64,000 bases of DNA, taken from assembly GCF_001905735.1 (NCBI RefSeq), contig NZ_LISW01000009.1, positions 62,001 to 126,000 of the forward strand, in the 5' to 3' direction. A program made the translations under genes and the position numbers. The DNA comes from Streptomyces sp. CB01249. Lineage in GTDB: Bacteria; Actinomycetota; Actinomycetes; Streptomycetales; Streptomycetaceae. The number at the start of each line of letters is the position of its first letter. The first letter of the stretch is position 1. This document shows positions 34,457 through 42,854 of the stretch, in pieces. The notes below the pieces were generated by a model. It was given only the letters and a program-made list of their open reading frames with translations. It had not been told where the DNA came from and ran no database searches.

Positions 34457-35452
34457 CTACGCAAGCACCCATCGCGGCGCGTGCCCGGGCTCAGTAGGGC
34501 AGACGAAGACGTGCAGATCGTGGTCCCGGCCGAAGCGGAGCCGCGTGGGCCGCGCGACCGGGACGCCACCCCGGACCGACGCCTTCCCCTTCAGCAGCGG
34601 GTCGCGGTCCTCCAGCGGTGCCCAGCTGTGCGAGCCGCCGTCCATCTCGCACCCCTCAGCCGTCAGCAGCAGCTCCATCGGAGTGGCGCAGGACGCGCAG
34701 TCGATGGCCATCGGGCCCGTCGACGCCCAGCTGGGGTAGCCGCCGACACGCCAGCCGGGCGGGATGGACAGGTCGTACTGGTAGCTCGGGGCGTCGGACC
34801 CCTGTTCGGCCACCTGGGCGTCGTCCCAGGCGTCGATGCGCGCGATCAGGGCCGGGGGCAGCGTGTCGTCCTCCGCCCAGGGGTACGTGTCCACCTCTTC
34901 CGGATGCAGGACGCATGGCTCGGGGAGTTCGTGCTCCCACCGCAGCAGGGGCACCCGGGGCGGCTCCGCGAGGAGGTGTTCCGCCTGTTCGGTCCGGGCG
35001 GCCCGCCTCCACCGCAGGTGGTAGCGGCGTTCCAGGTGCGGGCCGTGGGTGAACGGGCAGCGGAAGAGCTGCACCAGGTCCGCGCCGTCGGGCCCGCAGG
35101 CGAGGCCGGGGATGTCACGGCGGAAGAGCTGGGCGAGCCCCAGGAAGGGCGCCGGGCCGTCGTCGCCGGAGGGCTCCGCGCGGGGCCACGGCCTGCTCTG
35201 CGGCCATCCGCCTTCGGCGCGGGCGGTACGGATCTCCTCCGGTGCGTACCCCTCGGTCTCACTCCGGTGCGGCTCGTGGCAGAGGGGCCACGGTTCGTCC
35301 GCCGGCCACAGCATCGGCCCGCCGACATGGCTGTCGCGCACCCCGGGCCGCCCTGGCCTGGGATGCAGCCGCGTCGTCCGGGCCCGGTAGGGGGCCAGCT
35401 CGGGGAACACGGCCTCCACGGACACCGGTCTGGCCGGCGTGGTCCTCGTCAT
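34457..35452 (-). CDS. DUF1963-like protein, function unknown
   Basis: A 331-residue soluble protein of the kind often labelled DUF1963: SHVGGPMLWPADEPWPLC at the start, FLGLAQLFRRDIPGLACGPD, LVQLFRCPFTH, then GGYPSWASTGPMAID and CASCATPMELLLTAEGCEMD. The CASC pair may bind a metal. Its start overlaps the stop of the RmlD-like gene by 4 bases, so the two form a leftward operon. No function is known; relatives are cytoplasmic and widespread in Streptomyces. Confidence 0.7.
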   Translation of the reverse strand: MTRTTPARPVSVEAVFPELAPYRARTTRLHPRPGRPGVRDSHVGGPMLWPADEPWPLCHEPHRSETEGYAPEEIRTARAEGGWPQSRPWPRAEPSGDDGPAPFLGLAQLFRRDIPGLACGPDGADLVQLFRCPFTHGPHLERRYHLRWRRAARTEQAEHLLAEPPRVPLLRWEHELPEPCVLHPEEVDTYPWAEDDTLPPALIARIDAWDDAQVAEQGSDAPSYQYDLSIPPGWRVGGYPSWASTGPMAIDCASCATPMELLLTAEGCEMDGGSHSWAPLEDRDPLLKGKASVRGGVPVARPTRLRFGRDHDLHVFVCPTEPGHAPRWVLA

Positions 35453-36285
35453 GCCGGGTCCGCTGCGCTCAGGAACGCGCGGGCGCCCCGGAGCCGGGTG
35501 GTCAGCCTCCGCCGCGTGGCACGGCAGTCCAGTCGTACGTCGATCCCGTCGGGCAGTCCCGTATCGCGGCGGCGCGCGGAGGGCAGCCGCGCGGGATCGA
35601 GGCCGTCGCGGCGCGCGATGAGCTCGCCCAGCCCGTGGCGGCTGAGGGCGTCCGGCCCGGCGAGGTGGAAGACCCCGGCGGCATCGGAGCGGGTGATCTC
35701 CCACAGGGCGGCGGCCAGGTCGCTCACGTGCACGGGGCAGCGGACGTCATCGGTGAAGAGGGCGCCCTCGCGGGTCCCGTCGGCCAAGGCGTGCACCAAC
35801 TGCTCGTGCTCGGAGCGGCCGTTGCCGATGATCAGCGAGGTCCGGGCGACGGCCGCGCCGGGGCAGATGAGGCGTACGGCCGTCTCGGCGGCGGCTTTGG
35901 CGGCCCCGTACGGAGTGAGCGGGTCCGGCAGGCAGGACTCGTCGTAGTGGGTGCGGCCCGCGCCGGAGAACACCGCGTCGCTGGAGACGTGCATCAGGCG
36001 GATGCCGCGTTCGGCCGCAGCCATAGCGAGCCGGATGCCGCCCTCGGCGGTGACCGCCCAGTCCGCCCCGCCGCTCGTCGCGTTGATCAAGGCGGTCGGG
36101 GCCACCGTGTCGAGGAGCCGTTCCAGCCGAAGCGGGGCGCGGAGGTCGAGGTGGTGCCAGGCCGCCCGGGCCGGGTCGCCGGGGCGGGAATGGTACGTGG
36201 CAGCCGGGGGTCCGTCCGAGGACGCGGCCCGGCGTACCAGCTCGGTGCCCAGCAGGCCGCTGCCGCCGATGATCAGCACAGTCAT
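35449..36285 (-). CDS. dTDP-4-dehydrorhamnose reductase-like (RmlD) protein
   Basis: A 278-residue extended SDR protein. VLIIGGSGLLGTELVRRAAS binds the dinucleotide, LMHVSSDAVFSG and TPYGAAKAAAE carry the catalytic Ser/Thr-Tyr-Lys (YGAAK), and PVHVSDLAAALWEI and FHLAGPDALSRHGLGELIA are usual RmlD/MAT2B positions. No other deoxysugar gene is nearby, so rhamnose synthesis is unproven; the protein may reduce another keto sugar. It is the first gene of a two-gene operon. Confidence 0.83.
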   Translation of the reverse strand: MTVLIIGGSGLLGTELVRRAASSDGPPAATYHSRPGDPARAAWHHLDLRAPLRLERLLDTVAPTALINATSGGADWAVTAEGGIRLAMAAAERGIRLMHVSSDAVFSGAGRTHYDESCLPDPLTPYGAAKAAAETAVRLICPGAAVARTSLIIGNGRSEHEQLVHALADGTREGALFTDDVRCPVHVSDLAAALWEITRSDAAGVFHLAGPDALSRHGLGELIARRDGLDPARLPSARRRDTGLPDGIDVRLDCRATRRRLTTRLRGARAFLSAADPA

Positions 36286-36453
36286 GCCGCCCTACGCTAC
36301 GGGCAGCCCGTGCGCGGCCGTCGCCCACGCCCGTGCACCGAACCCGGCTTCCCGGCCCGATGGCTGGAAAGCGATCTTACGTATCTGGTTGAAGGCGCAA
36401 ATAATCGAGTCCGCCCGCTCGAATCCCCCTCGAACGCAAAGGTGGCAGACACG

Positions 36454-36819
36454 ATGAACCGTAACCACCGCAGGTACACCGGGGCCGCCGCCGCGGTCTG
36501 TGGAGCGGTCCTCGCGGTCGGCGCGGGCCTCGCCCAGCCCGCCGTCGCGCAGTCCCCGGGCGTCGTCTTCTACACCGGCGCGCACCAGACGGGCGAGGCG
36601 ACGCCCGTGGACCTCACCAGCACCGGGTGCCACAACCTGGCCGCACCCTCGGCCTCCGCGCTCAACTACGCGGCTGTGGACGTCGACGTGTTCTTCAACG
36701 CCGACTGCCGTACCGGCGCCCCGGGGACCGACAGCGACCTGAGCTTCGCCCTGGGCAGCCTGCACACGGCGGACTTCCCGTACCAGGCGGTGAGTTACCG
36801 GGTCCGCCCCATGGGCTGA
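36454..36819 (+). CDS. Small secreted crystallin-like protein
   Basis: A 121-residue exported protein. A long signal peptide (to about residue 33, ending PAVAQS) precedes an ~88-residue beta domain with two cysteines (STGCHNLAAPSASALNYAAV, FFNADCRTG). It resembles the secreted protein at 60203 (same lengths, GRC/GC-NL start, A-D-C near the end), so the two may be paralogs. Only a weak GGTGG precedes the ATG. The role is unknown; inhibitors of the I36 type have this size. Confidence 0.7.
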   Translation: MNRNHRRYTGAAAAVCGAVLAVGAGLAQPAVAQSPGVVFYTGAHQTGEATPVDLTSTGCHNLAAPSASALNYAAVDVDVFFNADCRTGAPGTDSDLSFALGSLHTADFPYQAVSYRVRPMG

Positions 36820-36823
36820 CCGG

Positions 36824-37189
36824 TCAGCCGGCGCTCACCCAGGTCACGACGGCCAGCGTCAGCGGAACGGGGCACGCCACCGCAGCCAGCAGCAGCCAGC
36901 GCCGGGGCGGGGCCATGCGGCGTACCGGCGGCAGGAAGGCGAGTGCGACGAGCAGCGCGGCTCCGCCGGCCAGGCATGCGGCGTACCCCCCGAGGAACCC
37001 GCCGACCGCGGCCCCCGAGGCCGCGCCCCAGACGGAGATCATCAGGACCATGAAGGTCAGCCACGTCACCGACACGGCCGTGGCAGCGCCCAGCAGGGCG
37101 GTGGCCACGGCAACTCCGGGTCGCGCGGCGGAAGCCGGCCGGACGGGCGCCCACGGGGCGGGGGGCGTTGCTTGGGGTCGTGTGTTCAT
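36824..37189 (-). CDS. Small integral membrane protein, 121 aa
   Basis: After a Pro-rich N-terminus (about 25 residues) there are about three to four hydrophobic helices (VAVATALLGAATAVSVTWLT, FLGGYAACLAGGAALLVALA, WLLLAAVACPVPLTLAVV). The charge pattern and length resemble uncharacterised Streptomyces membrane proteins. It ends only 4 bases from the convergent secreted-protein gene. No function can be assigned. Confidence 0.6.
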   Translation of the reverse strand: MNTRPQATPPAPWAPVRPASAARPGVAVATALLGAATAVSVTWLTFMVLMISVWGAASGAAVGGFLGGYAACLAGGAALLVALAFLPPVRRMAPPRRWLLLAAVACPVPLTLAVVTWVSAG

Positions 37190-37300
37190 GAGGCGATGCT
37201 CTCCCGCAGCCGCCGGGGCCCTCATGAGCGTCGCTACTCACTCGGACGCACCAACGTACTCAGACCTGCCCCGTCCCGCGCGCCCCCGCCCCCGGTCGGT

Positions 37301-38881
37301 TCAACCGGTCGGCAGCGTCGGCAGGTACCGGGGCGCGTGCCGGCCGTCCAGCCGGTGTTCCACCGCCGCACCGAGGGACAGCAGGTCGGCGTCCTGGTGG
37401 TTGCCGGCCATGAGGAGCAGTCCGACCGGCAGTTCGCCCACGAATCCGGCGGGCACCGACAGTGAGGGGTAGCCGGCGACGGCCGCGGGCGTCGACGACG
37501 GGATCACGTCGTTGTCGCCCCGGCCGCAGTCGGTGGTCCACGCGGGCGGGTTCGCCGGGGAGGCGATCGCGTCCAGGCCGTGCTCGGTCATGACCTCGTC
37601 GATGGAGCGGCGGGACAGGTCCGCCAACTCGGCGCGCATCGCCAGGTATTCCGGGTCGGTGGTCGGCGGTGCGGCGAGGGCCTGCTCGAAGAGCTCCTGT
37701 CCGGCGAAGCAGGTCTGCTCCTGCGGGTGGGTCCGGTTGAACTCGATGAGCCCGGCCAGGTCGCGCGGCCCCTTCCTGGTCGCGAGATATGCGTCGATGT
37801 CCCGGTGGAACTCGCTCAGCAGGGCCGGGAATTCGAGTGCGGCCAGGCGGTCCTGGTACGGGAGGTCCACCTCCACGACCTCGGCGCCCGCGGCCCGCAG
37901 CCGCTCGGCGGTGCGCGTCATGAGGGCGTCCACCTCGGCACCGAGCACCGGCAGCCGCCACAGGCCGATCCGCTTGCCGCGCAGAGCACCGGGGCGCGCC
38001 GCCGCTTCCGCGAGGCCGGGGGCGGGGTCGCCGCCGCTGAGGACCGAGAGGGTGAGCGCGGTGTCGGTCACGTTCCGGGCCATGGGGCCGGCGGTGTCCT
38101 GTTCGGCGGAGATCGGGACAACGCCCGACTGGCTGACCACGCCGAGGCTCGGTTTGAGGCCGACGACGGCGTTCATCCCGGCGGGGCAGACGATGGAGCC
38201 GTCCGTCTCGGTGCCGATCGCCACCTGTGCCAGCGACGCGGCAAGGGCGGCGGCCGATCCGGCGGACGAGCCGCAGGGGTTGCGGTCCAGCACGTACGGG
38301 TTGCGGGTCTGGCCGCCCACCGCCGACCAGCCCGATGTCGGCTTGGCCGCACGGAAGTTGGCCCACTCGGACAGGTTGGCCTTGCCGAGGATCACCGCGC
38401 CGCCCGCGCGCAGCTTCGCGACCAGCTCCGCGTCGGTCGCCGGTGGCTTCCCGGCGAGGGCGAGGGAGCCTGCGGTCGTCGGCATGTCGCGGGTGTTCAC
38501 GTTGTCCTTGAGCAGGACGGGGATGCCGTCGAGCGGACCGCGGGTCCGGCCGAGGCGGTGCCTGATGTCACTGGCCACCGCCTGCCCGAGGGCCGTGGGG
38601 CTGGTACGCAGGACCGCGTTGATCTTCGGGTCGACGGCCTCGATCCGCCGCAGGTAGGCGAGGGTGAGCCGGACCGAGGACAGCGATCCGCGGTCCATGC
38701 GGATCTGGAGCTCGGGGATGGTGACCGTGTCGAGGTCGATGCCGCCGACCAGCGTGGATTCGGCGGATCGCGCCGGGCCGCCGGGGCGAGGCTGAGCAGC
38801 TGCCTGCGGACCAGGTGCCACCGCGACCAACGGGGCCACGACCAGGATCGCGGTCAGGGCCGCCATGCTTCGCATCTTCAT
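37301..38881 (-). CDS. Secreted amidase (amidase-signature family)
   Basis: A 526-residue exported enzyme. A signal peptide covers about residues 1-30 (ending AAAQP). The amidase-signature triad is clear: Lys in IPVLLKDNVNT, the glycine/serine-rich DRNPCGSSAGSAAALAASLA and the nucleophile serine in TETDGSIVCPAGMN. These enzymes hydrolyse amides such as peptide amides outside the cell. The ATG at 38881 directly precedes the signal peptide. It is divergent from the VOC gene, with a 20-base imperfect palindrome between them. Confidence 0.87.
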   Translation of the reverse strand: MKMRSMAALTAILVVAPLVAVAPGPQAAAQPRPGGPARSAESTLVGGIDLDTVTIPELQIRMDRGSLSSVRLTLAYLRRIEAVDPKINAVLRTSPTALGQAVASDIRHRLGRTRGPLDGIPVLLKDNVNTRDMPTTAGSLALAGKPPATDAELVAKLRAGGAVILGKANLSEWANFRAAKPTSGWSAVGGQTRNPYVLDRNPCGSSAGSAAALAASLAQVAIGTETDGSIVCPAGMNAVVGLKPSLGVVSQSGVVPISAEQDTAGPMARNVTDTALTLSVLSGGDPAPGLAEAAARPGALRGKRIGLWRLPVLGAEVDALMTRTAERLRAAGAEVVEVDLPYQDRLAALEFPALLSEFHRDIDAYLATRKGPRDLAGLIEFNRTHPQEQTCFAGQELFEQALAAPPTTDPEYLAMRAELADLSRRSIDEVMTEHGLDAIASPANPPAWTTDCGRGDNDVIPSSTPAAVAGYPSLSVPAGFVGELPVGLLLMAGNHQDADLLSLGAAVEHRLDGRHAPRYLPTLPTG

Positions 38882-38958
38882 GGCGGACACCCCACTACAC
38901 GCGGGCGGTACGGCACAAGAGGCCCTCATTTCGCGCGCGTCGGCGACACCCCACCCCA

Positions 38959-38978
38959 ACTAATCAAATTTGGCTAGT
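38959..38978. promoter_or_regulatory. Imperfect palindrome in the amidase/VOC divergent promoter
   Basis: ACTAATCAAATTTGGCTAGT has a perfect CAAATTTG core and ACTA/TAGT outer arms. It overlaps a TAGTCT -10 (38975-38980) placed 6 bases before the VOC start codon. It is a likely operator for a regulator not encoded here. Confidence 0.5.
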
Positions 38979-38986
38979 CTGGATCC

Positions 38987-39688
38987 ATGAGCGAAAAGAC
39001 GATCCCGATCCTGCCGTGCCGGACCATCCGGCCCGTTCTCGACTTCTACGCCGCCCTCGGGTTCGAGGCGACGTTCCAGCAGACGAGCCCCAACCCGTAC
39101 GCGGTCGTGGAACGGGGCGACATCCAGTTGCACTTCTTCGGGATGAAGCGCTACGAACCGGCCGCGTCGTACAGCACGTGCTACATCCGGACCGATGACG
39201 TCGACGGGTTGCACGCCGCCTTCCGGAACAGCCTCAAGGCCGCGTACGGCAGAATCCCGACGCGCGGGCTCCCCCGCATGGGACCGCTGAAGGACACCTC
39301 GTACGGCGCGAGGCAGTTCCTCGTCACCGATCCGGCCGGCAACTGCCTGCGCATCGGGCAGCAGACCGGCCAGGAGCAGCACCACCGGCCCGCCCCCGAG
39401 GAGACGTTCGCCCGGGCCCTGCATCACGCGTCGCTCTTCGCCGACTCGAAGAACGATCCGGCGGGCGCCGCGCGCATCATCGACCGGGTGCTGGGCCTGG
39501 CGGACGAGTCGCCCGCTCCCGTGCAGTTGCTGCGCCTCCTGGTGCTGCGTGCGGATGTCGCCGGCCGCCTCGGTGACGACGCGACCGCGACGTCCGCGCT
39601 CGCCCGGGCCGCCGCGCTCCAACTCAGCGCACAGGAGCGCGAGTCGGCGCACGACGACCTCGCACGTCTTCGGGAGCTACGGGACTGA
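38987..39688 (+). CDS. VOC-family (glyoxalase/bleomycin-resistance-like) protein with helical tail
   Basis: A 233-residue protein. The first ~125 residues are a vicinal-oxygen-chelate domain (RTIRPVLDFYAALGFEATFQ, DIQLHFFGMKRY, CYIRTDDVDGLHAAFRN, FLVTDPAGNCLRIGQ), the fold of bleomycin-binding proteins and glyoxalases. A C-terminal ~100-residue helical part (ARIIDRVLGLADESPAPVQL, LRADVAGRLGDDATATSALA) looks TPR-like, which is unusual for this family. The message is probably leaderless, as no ribosome site is seen and a -10 lies 6 bases upstream. Confidence 0.8.
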   Translation: MSEKTIPILPCRTIRPVLDFYAALGFEATFQQTSPNPYAVVERGDIQLHFFGMKRYEPAASYSTCYIRTDDVDGLHAAFRNSLKAAYGRIPTRGLPRMGPLKDTSYGARQFLVTDPAGNCLRIGQQTGQEQHHRPAPEETFARALHHASLFADSKNDPAGAARIIDRVLGLADESPAPVQLLRLLVLRADVAGRLGDDATATSALARAAALQLSAQERESAHDDLARLRELRD

Positions 39689-39711
39689 GCCGTGGCCCGG
39701 CACACGGTGGA

Positions 39712-40842
39712 TCAGGTCAGGAGCAGCTGCTGGGCGAGCAGTTCGGAGCGGGTCAGCTCCAGCAGCCGGCCCATCCAGTTCCGGCCCCGGTCGTCGGGGA
39801 CGTCCCGCCAGAAGGGCGAGTCCTCGAAGCCGGTGTAGCTGATCCTGGCGTCCCCGGTGGCGAGCAGGACCTGGGCGAGTTCGGGGTGCTGGGTGAACTT
39901 GGCGCGCAGGAGCCCGGCCATGACCGCGAGCCGCACGTCGGGCCAGTCGCTCCGGCGCGCCGCCCGCCCGCCCAGTTCGTGCGCCTCACTGCCGGAGGCC
40001 GCGTCCCGGATCCTGCTCCTGTCGGAGGCATCGGCCGCGGACAGGGCCCAGTACCCGTGCTGTACGGAGGCGTAGGAGTCGCCCGCGAACTCGACGGGGG
40101 CGGGGTAGTCGTTGCGGAGCATGAACAGCCCGGCCTCGTCCGGCCATCCCTGCGGATAGACGGTTGCGTGGGAGACGAGCGCCGGCCGGCCGCGTTCCGC
40201 GGGGTCGTCGGCGTACCGGACGGCTTGCCGTTCCTGCTGGTCCTGGACGGCCTTGCTCACGCGGGCGAAGTAGTCCAGGGCGCCCTGGTGCATCTCCGCC
40301 GTCGCCACCGGGCCGTCGCCGTCGACGGCCTCGCCGATGTCCGTGAGCAGGATCCGCAAGGGCCGGTCCTGGAGGTCCATGTCGCCCAGGACATAGACCC
40401 GGAGGTGCGCGGGAACCGCCAGGTAGGCCGCGCGGAGAAGTTCCCGGGTCGGCTCGGTCGGCTGCTGCTCGTACTGCCGGATCGCATCCCAGCAGCGCTG
40501 CCCTGCAGTCGGCCGCCCGCTGAGTTCCTCGATGCGGTCGCCGACTTCCAGAACGAAGCCTTCCGGTGTCAGCGGTTCGCTGTACCGGGCCTCCCACTTC
40601 GAGGGCGGGGCGGGCGGCGGCGGAATCTCCGGATCGGTCACCGCCCAACGGCCCGTCTCCAGCTTCTTCGCGAGGCCGTCCAGATCCGTGCGTTCTCCGC
40701 AGGTGATCAGTCCGTCCGCGAAAACGGTCAGGTCATCGAGGTAGTACCCGCGACCCATCTGGTCCCGCCGCCAGATGTGGCACCAGACCCCGTCGATTCT
40801 TTCCCCATCCACCATCCGATATGTCGGTCCCCGCCATGTCAT
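39712..40842 (-). CDS. Protein with C-terminal NADAR-like domain
   Basis: A 376-residue soluble protein. The N-terminal ~80 residues form a small unknown domain (WCHIWRRDQMGRGYYLDDLT, ITCGERTDLDGLAKKLETGR). A middle helical part follows. The last ~130 residues match the NADAR/YbiA pattern: YPAPVEFAGDSYASVQHGYW, DWPDVRLAVMAGLLRAKF, LAQVLLATGDARISY and RNWMGRLLELTRSELLAQQL. NADAR domains act on ADP-ribose- or riboflavin-derived N-glycosides. It is coupled by a 4-base overlap to the downstream half of a pair with the membrane-protein gene at 40839-41399, which is transcribed first. The substrate is unknown. Confidence 0.75.
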   Translation of the reverse strand: MTWRGPTYRMVDGERIDGVWCHIWRRDQMGRGYYLDDLTVFADGLITCGERTDLDGLAKKLETGRWAVTDPEIPPPPAPPSKWEARYSEPLTPEGFVLEVGDRIEELSGRPTAGQRCWDAIRQYEQQPTEPTRELLRAAYLAVPAHLRVYVLGDMDLQDRPLRILLTDIGEAVDGDGPVATAEMHQGALDYFARVSKAVQDQQERQAVRYADDPAERGRPALVSHATVYPQGWPDEAGLFMLRNDYPAPVEFAGDSYASVQHGYWALSAADASDRSRIRDAASGSEAHELGGRAARRSDWPDVRLAVMAGLLRAKFTQHPELAQVLLATGDARISYTGFEDSPFWRDVPDDRGRNWMGRLLELTRSELLAQQLLLT

Positions 40843-41399
40843 GGGCGCACGCTATCGCCTTCGGCGCGATCATGGAGACGACGTCGGTAGTAGTGCGCGG
40901 TGACGACCGCCAGGAGCGGTCCCCACGCCACAATCGGTGCGTAGCAGAGCGTCATCACCCACTCTCCCCACGGAGTGATCGCCATGTCGGAGTGCAGCGT
41001 CGTCCATACGAACAGCACGCCGTAGACCGTGCAGGCGAGAGCCCCCATCGCAGCCGGGACGACCGCGGCGGGTACGGGTATGCGGCGCCCCCGCAGGCCG
41101 GGGATCCACCGCGGCCACACCTCGCCCCACGGCCGTACCAGCCCCAGCGTCAGGTAGGCCAGAGCCTCCTGGAACACGGACAGCAGGGGCACGGCAAGGT
41201 ATCCCCAGCCGGGAATGAGCATCGCGTCGTACTCCGAGTCGGCAAGCCCCAGCGGGACGCCGAGCATCACGGCGAACCGCCACAGCGCGGAGGGCAGGGA
41301 CACCCACAGGACGGCGGCGGCCGTGCGACGCGCCCACGCGGGAACGGGCGCCGTGGTCACGGGTCGGGCGGGGGTGGTCGGCGGCGCGCTGCTGGTCAT
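40839..41399 (-). CDS. Membrane protein, 186 aa, paired with the NADAR gene
   Basis: About five hydrophobic helices (AAAVLWVSLPSALWRFAVML, GYLAVPLLSVFQEALAYLTL, AAVVPAAMGALACTVYGVLF, VMTLCYAPIVAWGPLLAVVT) and a basic C-terminus (HYYRRRLHDRAEG). GAGGAG precedes the ATG at 41399. It overlaps the NADAR-protein start by 4 bases, so the two are co-translated. No family function is known; sequence resembles uncharacterised Streptomyces membrane proteins. Confidence 0.7.
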   Translation of the reverse strand: MTSSAPPTTPARPVTTAPVPAWARRTAAAVLWVSLPSALWRFAVMLGVPLGLADSEYDAMLIPGWGYLAVPLLSVFQEALAYLTLGLVRPWGEVWPRWIPGLRGRRIPVPAAVVPAAMGALACTVYGVLFVWTTLHSDMAITPWGEWVMTLCYAPIVAWGPLLAVVTAHYYRRRLHDRAEGDSVRP

Positions 41400-41666
41400 G
41401 CGGAGGCTCCTCGTTGGGCGGCCGATGGGCGACATCCGGAGGCTGTCACGCACCGCTACGCGCCCACATCCGTCCCGGTGGCGGAGTGGGTCCGCCGTCC
41501 GGCGCACCCACTGGGGGGACGGCGTCAGACCGTGGGCGCAGCGCTCCTCCACCGGCCGGGCGATCGCCGCGTCCCCGTCACTGGTCCGGACGCGCTTGAC
41601 GGGGCAGCCGGGGCGGGCGCGGCCATCATGAGGTGGGCGGTGTGTCCCCATCTGTGAGGGAGAGGC
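41400..41666. other. Featureless 267-base gap before the Rieske gene
   Basis: This stretch separates a leftward and a rightward gene, so it should hold two promoters. A TTGACG at 41596-41601 could be a -35 but has no convincing -10 at the right distance. I see no conserved repeat, hairpin or small gene with a ribosome site. Confidence 0.4.
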
Positions 41667-42836
41667 ATGAAGGAGACCGACGCGGGCGTGGTGCGGGCCG
41701 AGCTCTCCGGAGCGGTGGATCTGCGGCGCGTCGGTGCTGATCCGGACTACTGGTACCCGGTGGCGCTGACCCGGGAGGTGCGCGTCGGGAAGGTGGTCGC
41801 GGCCGTGTTCGCCGGTGAACGTCTCGCGCTGTACCGGGGGAAGAGCGGGGCCGTCCACGCGCTGGAGGACCGGTGTGCGCACCGGCAGGTTCCGCTGAGC
41901 ATGGGCGTCGTGGAGGGTGAGGTGCTGCGGTGCCGCTATCACGCGTGGGCCTACCGCGGGGACGGGCGCATCTCGCAGATCCCGTATCTGACGAAGGAGG
42001 ACCGCAGGCCGCCCCGGGGTGTGCGCGGCTATCCCGTGCGCGAGGCGTACGGCCTGGTCTTCGTCTTTCCCGGTGACCCCGACAAGGCGCAGGCCACCGC
42101 GCTGCCGGAGCTGCCCGCCTTCAGCTCGTCGCAGTACAAGACGCTGACGTACTCGCGGCTCGTGCGCTGCCACTACTCGTTCATGCACGAGAACCTGCTG
42201 GACATGAACCACCAGTTCCTGCACCAGGGTGTCGTCGGCCGGCTCCGTCCCGAACTCATCGGCCAGCACAGCGACGCCCGGTCGGTGGAGGCCAGGTATC
42301 TGTTCACGCACGCCGGAGGCAAGCGGAACGCCGGCGCGAGCGTGCTGGCGGCCGAGGGGATCTCGGGCGGCTCCCGCGACGTGATGACCATCCGCACCCA
42401 GTACCCGTACCAGACCCTCGACCTGGTGCCGGAGGGCGCCGACGAGCCGGTGTTCAGCCTCTGGGCGGCGTACGTGCCCGTGGGCGCGGACCAGCGCGCC
42501 TGCCATGTCTACGGCCTGCTCATGATCAAAAAGCCCCGTGTGCCCGGCGTGCTCACCGTGGCCGCGCCCCTCATCAGGCGCTTCACCGAGCGCATCTTCG
42601 CGCAGGACCGCATGGCGGTCCAGGCGGAGCAGCGGGCCTGGGACGAGCAGGGCGAGGACCGCAACCACGAGGTGTTCTCGCTGATCCTGGACGTGCGCGA
42701 AGCGCTGCGGTCCAACGGAGTCCCCCTGTCCGTCTCCGCGGGCCCGCGTGGCGCGGAGCCGTGTGCGGGTGCGATGGGGATCTGCGGGGGCGGGGATCCG
42801 GAACCTCTGCGAACGGACGCGGCGCCTGCGCGCTGA
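41667..42836 (+). CDS. Rieske non-heme iron oxygenase
   Basis: A 389-residue ring-hydroxylating-type oxygenase. The Rieske cluster ligands are CAHRQVPLSMGVVEGEVLRC followed by RYH (CxH...CxxH, about 70-95). The mononuclear iron site is indicated by ENLLDMNHQFLHQGVVGR. The layout fits one-component oxygenase subunits of the vanillate-demethylase/PaO type that need a separate reductase, none of which is encoded nearby. GAGGGAGAGG precedes the ATG. The substrate is unknown; these enzymes hydroxylate or demethylate aromatic or aliphatic rings. Confidence 0.85.
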   Translation: MKETDAGVVRAELSGAVDLRRVGADPDYWYPVALTREVRVGKVVAAVFAGERLALYRGKSGAVHALEDRCAHRQVPLSMGVVEGEVLRCRYHAWAYRGDGRISQIPYLTKEDRRPPRGVRGYPVREAYGLVFVFPGDPDKAQATALPELPAFSSSQYKTLTYSRLVRCHYSFMHENLLDMNHQFLHQGVVGRLRPELIGQHSDARSVEARYLFTHAGGKRNAGASVLAAEGISGGSRDVMTIRTQYPYQTLDLVPEGADEPVFSLWAAYVPVGADQRACHVYGLLMIKKPRVPGVLTVAAPLIRRFTERIFAQDRMAVQAEQRAWDEQGEDRNHEVFSLILDVREALRSNGVPLSVSAGPRGAEPCAGAMGICGGGDPEPLRTDAAPAR

Positions 42837-42854
42837 GGGCCCGTGGTCGGTCGG

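Noticed and set aside
36380..36450. Sequence resembling a tRNA T-arm (TCGAATCCCC)
   Set aside because: No acceptor stem, D-arm or anticodon loop can be paired, and it lies just before a protein start.
40839..42668. Long leftward open frame covering the Rieske gene
   Set aside because: Only the part up to 41399 looks like a real membrane protein; the rest is antisense to the intact Rieske oxygenase and has no family look. High GC makes long false frames common.
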